DNA of 9,702 bases from an uncultured Eubacteriales bacterium. Its GTDB lineage: Bacteria; Bacillota; Clostridia; Oscillospirales; Feifaniaceae. Location of the stretch: positions 1 to 9,702 of the forward strand of contig CABRXB010000024.1 in NCBI GenBank assembly GCA_902474785.1, given 5' to 3'. Positions 5,801-9,702 of this stretch are shown here, piece by piece. Numbering within the stretch: position 1 is the stretch's first letter; each line of letters starts with the position of its first letter. The position numbers and the translations under genes are program-made. The notes under the pieces were generated by a model. It saw only the letters and a program-made list of their open reading frames with translations, ran no database searches and was not told where the DNA came from.

Positions 5801-6104
5801 TTACAATGTCTCAAATTTGCTTTTTCAGGGCTATAGACAGACGAACATCAAAAAGTGTCACCTTGTAAATCCATTTCGAAATGCCGCGATCTGCTAAGAG
5901 CCCTCTCCTTGGAAAAGGGATGCAACGCCAATTGGGACATGATATGATAGTAACGCTACCGGAATGTATGCTGCCAGTTTCTCAAATGGTTTTTTTGATG
6001 CGCAACCGCCGGTTGACACATTGCCAGGCGCGGCTTCTGGCGCGCAACCGCAGAAAACGGTATGCTGATCCTGCAAGAAAACAAAAAACTGCAAAGGCGG
6101 GAAC

Positions 6105-7097
6105 ATGATGATTTTAGCGGATAAGATTATTTCGCTGCGCAAGAAGAACGGCTGGTCGCAGGAGGAGCTTGCGGAAAAGGTCAACGTATCGCGGCAGGCG
6201 GTCTCCAAGTGGGAGGGGGCGCAGTCGGTGCCCGATCTGGAAAAGGTGTTGCAGCTCAGCCGCGTCTTCGGCGTCAGCACCGACTATTTGCTCAAAGACG
6301 AACTGGAAGATGCGGAGTATGTCGAGGGCCAGGAGGAGACGCAACCGCTGCTGCGTGTGACCATGGCGCAGGCCGGCGAATTCCTCGAGGCCAAGCGCCA
6401 CACCGCGCTTCACATTGCACGCGCCACCTTTTTGTGCATCCTCTCCCCCATCTGCCTCATTTTGCTGGGCGCCGCCAGTGAAAACGGCGCAATTGCCCTG
6501 TCTGAAAACCTTGCCGTCACAATCGGTCTTATCGTGCTGCTCTTGCTGGTGGCTGCGGCCGTTGCCATCTTCATCTCGTGCAGAGCCAAAACCAGTTCCT
6601 TCGATTATCTGGAACACCAGCCTTTTGAGACCGAGTATGGCGTTTTGGGCATGGTCAAGGAGCGACAAAGGGCATATCGGGACACCTATTTTCGATACAA
6701 TGTGTTCGGGGCCTGCATCTGCATTCTCTCGGCCGTATTTCTGCTCACAGGCCCGCTGCTCTCCGAAAGCGATCTTGTCGCCGCTGCGTCGCTTTGCCTG
6801 TCGCTCTTTGTCGCCGGCATCGGCGTGATGTTTTTCCTTGTTGCAGGCATCAACTGGGCCAGCTTTCAAAAACTGCTCGAAGAGGGAGACTACACAAGGC
6901 GCAAAAAAGAGGGCGGGGACATTGGCAGCGTCGTGCAGTCGGTGTACTGGCTTGTCATCGTTGCGCTTTACCTCGCCTACAGTTTCTCCACCGACAACTG
7001 GAGGCAAAGCTGGATCATCTGGCCTGTGGCCGGCGTGCTCTCTGCGGCAATCTCCATTTTGTGCAGCGTTTGGGAGAGACGAAAAGGGTCTTATTGA
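6105..7097 (+). CDS. Membrane-anchored XRE-family helix-turn-helix regulator
   Basis: A 330-residue protein joining a cytoplasmic DNA-binding domain to a membrane domain. Residues 2-64 are a typical XRE/Cro-type helix-turn-helix: ADKIISLRKKNGWSQEELAEKV, then NVSRQAVSKWEGAQSVPDLEKV and a LSRVFGVSTDYLLKDE end. After an acidic linker (65-98) come about six predicted membrane helices, near 105-123, 137-158, 200-218, 226-248, 278-295 and 302-322. A charged cytoplasmic-type loop lies between helices 2 and 3. The layout suggests a one-component membrane sensor; ligand and targets are unknown. The AAAGGCGG site (6093-6100) suits the second ATG (6108) slightly better than the first (6105); the difference is one residue. 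It stands alone, converging on the BceB-like permease gene, and is closed by a strong terminator at 7175-7213. A functional link to the transporter is possible but not shown. Confidence 0.92.
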   Translation: MMILADKIISLRKKNGWSQEELAEKVNVSRQAVSKWEGAQSVPDLEKVLQLSRVFGVSTDYLLKDELEDAEYVEGQEETQPLLRVTMAQAGEFLEAKRHTALHIARATFLCILSPICLILLGAASENGAIALSENLAVTIGLIVLLLLVAAAVAIFISCRAKTSSFDYLEHQPFETEYGVLGMVKERQRAYRDTYFRYNVFGACICILSAVFLLTGPLLSESDLVAAASLCLSLFVAGIGVMFFLVAGINWASFQKLLEEGDYTRRKKEGGDIGSVVQSVYWLVIVALYLAYSFSTDNWRQSWIIWPVAGVLSAAISILCSVWERRKGSY

Positions 7098-7106
7098 AAC
7101 GCTTCG

Positions 7107-7143
7107 CCCCGCAGCGCAGAGGATGTTCCCCTGCGCTGCGGGG
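7107..7143 (+). repeat. Very GC-rich hairpin just after the XRE gene
   Basis: CCCCGCAGCGCAG (7107-7119) and CTGCGCTGCGGGG (7131-7143) are perfect 13-base inverted arms with an 11-base loop, starting 9 nt after the stop codon. It is not followed by a T run on either strand, so it is a poor intrinsic terminator. A transcript-end stabiliser, or a binding site, is more likely. The true terminator follows at 7175. Confidence 0.65.
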
Positions 7144-7174
7144 GTATATGCACTTTTGATCTTACTTACATGTG

Positions 7175-7213
7175 AAGAGGGGGCGACGCCTTTTGGCTTC
7201 GCCCCCTCTTTTT
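7175..7213 (+). terminator. Intrinsic terminator between the convergent genes
   Basis: AAGAGGGGGCGA (7175-7186) and TCGCCCCCTCTT (7199-7210) are perfect 12-base arms, with a further GCC-TTTT-GGC hairpin at the tip, and the stem runs into five T residues (7209-7213). It ends plus-strand transcription of the XRE gene. On the minus strand the stem is followed by TTCACATG, so it would stop transcription from the permease gene less well, though the stem itself is very stable. Confidence 0.88.
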
Positions 7214-7222
7214 GCCCGCTTT

Positions 7223-9241
7223 TTAACTGACAATGCGGTAATAGACCCTCGCCGTCAGCACGTAGACGACGCCGTAGATGGCCATGAACGCGGCGAGCGT
7301 GCCCAGCGTGCACCACAGCGTCAGCGTGGTGTTGAACAGGCCAAACAAGGTGAGCAGCAGCGTGACCAGCTTGAAGTCAAAGGCCATATGGATGGCCGCC
7401 ACAAGCAACGGCATGAAAAAGACCACGCGAACCTGCCCATTGACCAGGCGACGAATCTCCTCTTTTTCAAGGCCCACCTGCTGCATGATCTGAAAGCGGC
7501 GTGCATCCTCATACCCTTCGGAGAGCTGCTTGTAGTAGATGATGAGCACCGTTGCCATGATAAAGAGCAGACCCAAGAAGATGCCGAGAAAGAAAAATCC
7601 GCCGTTGAGGGTGTAAAAATCCTCGAGGTTGGAGGAGCGGCTCTCCACGGTATAATACTCCCAGCTTCCCCAATCCTCCAGATTGATGTCGCTCAAATCC
7701 TGCAAAGCGGCGGCACAGGCGCTCTCTTTGGCCTCGTCCCCGGCAATGTCAAGAAGCACCTTGTAGGTCATGGAGCTGGCTTGGTCGCCATATGCCAGCT
7801 TTTGCGCGGCATAAAGAGAATCCCTCACCGCGTCGTTTGCCACCACCACGCAGTAGCAGTCGGTCCAAACCGATTCCACAACGCCTGAGACCGGAAAGTT
7901 CGACAGTTTGTTTTTGCCAACGATGTCAAAGCGCATCTGCTCCCCGGAGGGGTTCTGCTGCGAGGAAAAATCCAGCGTGAGGGTCTGGCGCGGCAGTTTT
8001 CCCTTGCCCCAGAGCAACACCTCCGTCTCCCCCGACAGATTTTTATACTCTTCTGCTGTGAGAATGGTGAAAGAGGAGGCGCCGCTCACGCTCTTTTTCC
8101 TGTCTGTCGTAAAGTGGTCGCCGCTCTTGCCCGCTCCAAAGGTCAAAATGGAGAGAGAGTCCTCCCTCTCAAGCTCCGCGCCGCTCTTCTTCGCTCTTGA
8201 AATTGCCTCCTCATACATGCGCTCGGGCTGAAATGCGGGCTGCTTGAGCGGGTCATAGTGCATGGTGATAACCACATCGGCGGGATAGCGGTCGTTGAGC
8301 GCATCGTCGGTACCCAGAAAGAGGGCCATGGTGCCCGAGACCATCACCAGCACCATGGTGGACAAAATGCAGATGTTGGCAAGGCCGACGGCATTTCGCT
8401 TCATGCGGTAGAGCATTCCCGACACGCCGATGAAGTGTTTGGTCTGATAGTAGTATCTTTTGTTTTTGCGCATCAACTTGAGCACGGCGATGCTGACCGC
8501 CGTGAACAGGCAATAGGTGCCGACAATGACCAAAAGCACGGCCACGAAATAGAGCGCCAGCGCATCCATGGCGTTGTTGGTCGTCAGCGCGATGGCATAT
8601 CCGACGCCAAGCGACGTCAGCCCCAGCAGCGTGAGGCCCCAGCGGATTTTGGGCTCCTTTTCCCCCGTGCTCTCGGTGCGCAGCAGTTCCACGGGATTTT
8701 GCGCATGGATCTGCCGCAAATTCCAGAGCAGACAGAGCAGCAAGATGGCGACAAAGGCCTCGATCGTGGCCGCGATGCCAAAGGAGGAGACATAAAATCC
8801 ATAGGGGACGTCAAAGCGCATGACCCGGTAGAGCAGCAGCGTGACCAGCTTTTGAAAAAGAAGGCCACACAGGATGCCGCCGCCAATGCCAAAAAAGGCG
8901 GTGTAGAGCATTTCATAGGTGAGCACCTTTGCGATGTGGCGCTTTTCCATGCCCAGCACGCTCCAAAGCCCCAGCTCCCTGGTGCGGCGCTTCATGAGAA
9001 AGCTGTTGGTGTAAAAGAGAAAGATGATGGAGAAAAAGGCCACCACAAAGGCCCCGATGAAGGTGAAGGTGGAGAGATAGGCATAGCGTGTGCGCTGCGG
9101 CAGATCCTGCGCCCCCGCCAGCGCCAGCAGGATGTAAAAGGCGCCGGAGCAGCCCATGATGGTCAGAATGTAGGGCAGGTAAAACTTGGCGTTTTTGCGC
9201 AGATTTTGCCAGGCGAGTCTCGGATACAGGAGTTTATTCAT
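7223..9241 (-). CDS. ABC transporter permease, FtsX/BceB-like
   Basis: A 672-residue inner membrane permease of the MacB/FtsX superfamily with the BceB-type layout. About ten membrane helices are visible, near 22-42, 58-78, 113-133, 155-175, 203-220, 230-252, 287-309, 548-570, 605-621 and 648-665. A large outside domain of about 235 residues (311-545) sits between helices 7 and 8, as in Bce-type peptide-antibiotic transporters. The first FtsX unit contains the coupling stretch MKRRTRELGLWSVLGM (83-98), and the C-terminal unit has the matching ARRFQIMQQVGLEKEEI (580-596). The gene overlaps the ATPase gene by 8 nt (ATGAATAA) and has a GGGGGGAG ribosome site about 4 nt upstream. Family members detect or remove cell-wall-active peptides, often with a two-component system. 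None is seen here, though the upstream side is cut off. The substrate is unknown, and lipoprotein or signal-peptide export cannot be excluded. Confidence 0.93.
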   Translation of the reverse strand: MNKLLYPRLAWQNLRKNAKFYLPYILTIMGCSGAFYILLALAGAQDLPQRTRYAYLSTFTFIGAFVVAFFSIIFLFYTNSFLMKRRTRELGLWSVLGMEKRHIAKVLTYEMLYTAFFGIGGGILCGLLFQKLVTLLLYRVMRFDVPYGFYVSSFGIAATIEAFVAILLLCLLWNLRQIHAQNPVELLRTESTGEKEPKIRWGLTLLGLTSLGVGYAIALTTNNAMDALALYFVAVLLVIVGTYCLFTAVSIAVLKLMRKNKRYYYQTKHFIGVSGMLYRMKRNAVGLANICILSTMVLVMVSGTMALFLGTDDALNDRYPADVVITMHYDPLKQPAFQPERMYEEAISRAKKSGAELEREDSLSILTFGAGKSGDHFTTDRKKSVSGASSFTILTAEEYKNLSGETEVLLWGKGKLPRQTLTLDFSSQQNPSGEQMRFDIVGKNKLSNFPVSGVVESVWTDCYCVVVANDAVRDSLYAAQKLAYGDQASSMTYKVLLDIAGDEAKESACAAALQDLSDINLEDWGSWEYYTVESRSSNLEDFYTLNGGFFFLGIFLGLLFIMATVLIIYYKQLSEGYEDARRFQIMQQVGLEKEEIRRLVNGQVRVVFFMPLLVAAIHMAFDFKLVTLLLTLFGLFNTTLTLWCTLGTLAAFMAIYGVVYVLTARVYYRIVS

Positions 9242-9702
9242 GGCGCTCCCCCCTGCTGAGCAGCGTCAGTGTGTCTGCAATCTTCTGATACTGCTCCTGC
9301 ACTGGCGCCTCGCCCCGATAGATCTGGTGGAACACTTCCCCGTCCTTGATAAAAAGCACCCTGCGCGCATGGCTGGCGGCCTTGACCGAGTGTGTGACCA
9401 TGAGGATGGTCTGCCCTTCGCTGTTGATTTCGTCAAACAGCGTGAGCAGATCGTCCGTGGCCTTTGAGTCGAGCGCGCCGGTGGGCTCGTCGGCCAGCAC
9501 GATTTTGGGCTGTGTGATGAGGGCGCGCGCCACCGCCGCGCGCTGCTTTTGCCCGCCCGACACCTCATAGGGGTATTTGGCCAAAATGTCCGAGATGGCG
9601 AGCTTTTCGGCGATGGGCGTAAGGCGCGCATTCATCTCCTCATAGCCCTTTCCCGAAAGCACCAGCGGCAAAAAAATGTTGTCCTTGAGGGAGAAGGTGT
9701 CG
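9234..9702 (-). CDS. ABC transporter ATP-binding protein, BceA/LolD-like (5' end outside window)
   Basis: The C-terminal ~155 residues of an ABC ATPase; the N-terminus with Walker A and most of the Q-loop lies beyond the right edge. The reading frame is open to the edge, beginning DTFSLKDNIFLPLVLSGKGY, so a start inside the window (for example the TTG at 9671) would be artificial. Visible motifs in order are the signature VSGGQKQRAAVARAL, Walker B with D-loop IVLADEPTGALDSK, and the switch histidine in MVTHS. These match the MacB/LolD/BceA class of ATPases that serve FtsX-type permeases, and the downstream gene is such a permease overlapping by 8 nt. The product therefore powers that permease as a cytoplasmic dimer. 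The tail after the H-loop ends IADTLTLLSRGERHE. Confidence 0.95.
   Translation of the reverse strand, partial: DTFSLKDNIFLPLVLSGKGYEEMNARLTPIAEKLAISDILAKYPYEVSGGQKQRAAVARALITQPKIVLADEPTGALDSKATDDLLTLFDEINSEGQTILMVTHSVKAASHARRVLFIKDGEVFHQIYRGEAPVQEQYQKIADTLTLLSRGERHE

Larger units (their letters stand above)
5517..6104. other. Long intergenic region with no convincing gene
   Basis: About 590 bases between two divergent transcription units. Short open frames exist on both strands, but none has a good ribosome binding site, a recognisable domain or a steady coding pattern. The segment holds an interrupted inverted repeat (5555-5640), a small hairpin (5787-5800), a 10-base direct repeat GCGCAACCGC (6000-6009 and 6042-6051), and a possible extended -10 element TGaTATGAT (5940-5948, plus strand) with no matching -35, which could serve the XRE gene. 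The mixed composition suggests a degraded gene, a dispersed element or a non-coding RNA; the sequence alone does not decide. Confidence 0.5.

Noticed and set aside
5667..5897. 76-codon plus-strand open frame with CRNC, in the intergenic region
   Set aside because: No ribosome binding site, no recognised domain, and the frame contains a hairpin; kept only as part of the unexplained region.
6014..6042. TTGACA at 6014-6019 as the -35 of the XRE gene promoter
   Set aside because: At a 17-base spacing the -10 position reads TCTGGC, and nearby spacings give nothing better, so the promoter is not supported.
5894..6280. 128-codon minus-strand open frame overlapping the start of the XRE gene
   Set aside because: It overlaps the well-supported helix-turn-helix coding start by about 175 bases and shows no domain.
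6114..7316. 400-codon open frame on the minus strand
   Set aside because: It runs opposite the XRE regulator and through both terminator hairpins; its translation is rich in His, Arg and Gln without domains, typical of an antisense shadow.
8258..9259. 333-codon open frame on the plus strand
   Set aside because: Antisense of the BceB-like permease; low-complexity His/Gln/Asp-rich translation and no recognisable motif.
9669..9671. TTG as a start codon for the ABC ATPase
   Set aside because: The frame continues upstream to the window edge with normal ABC ATPase sequence (DTFSLKDNIF), so the gene is cut by the edge rather than starting here.

Overview
The window looks like a chromosomal segment of an anaerobic Bacillota, most likely class Clostridia. 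The evidence is the gene families: DUF3793 and DUF2325 proteins, the TIGR03960/TIGR03936 radical-SAM pair, a membrane-anchored XRE regulator and a Bce-type ABC transporter. Moderately high GC coding sequence, strong AGGAGG ribosome binding sites and short overlaps between genes fit this. The family assignments are from memory of conserved motifs; no search was run, and genus cannot be set.

Region 1 (1-2110, all minus strand): an AraC-family regulator (1023-1985), then a DUF2325 protein (567-845) and a DUF3793 protein (4-552). The last two are translationally coupled: the stop codon of one lies inside the ribosome binding site of the next. A palindrome of the form GTTAG-N6-CTAAC lies upstream of both the regulator (where it sits just downstream of a very good promoter) and the DUF2325 gene. 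It resembles DtxR/IdeR-type metal-repressor boxes, so the three genes probably belong to one metal (likely iron) regulon. This is the most interesting part of the window.

Region 2 (2163-5516, all minus strand): a tight operon of a class II (FucA-like) aldolase (4740-5405), a TIGR03960 radical-SAM protein (2896-4740) and a TIGR03936/DUF2344 partner (2241-2909). It has a sigma-A-like promoter at 5487-5516 and a strong hairpin terminator at 2163-2200. The genes overlap by 1 and 14 nt.

Region 3 (5517-6104): about 590 bases without a convincing gene. It holds an interrupted inverted repeat and a few small hairpins, and may be a dispersed element or a degraded gene.

Region 4 (6105-9702): a plus-strand XRE-type regulator with six predicted membrane helices (6105-7097) converges on a minus-strand ABC transporter: an FtsX/BceB-like permease (7223-9241) and its ATPase (9234 to beyond the window edge). 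Between them are two strong hairpins, one a classical terminator. A role in sensing or resisting envelope stress or antimicrobial peptides is plausible but inferred only from family.

No tRNA, rRNA, CRISPR array, insertion sequence or phage gene was seen.
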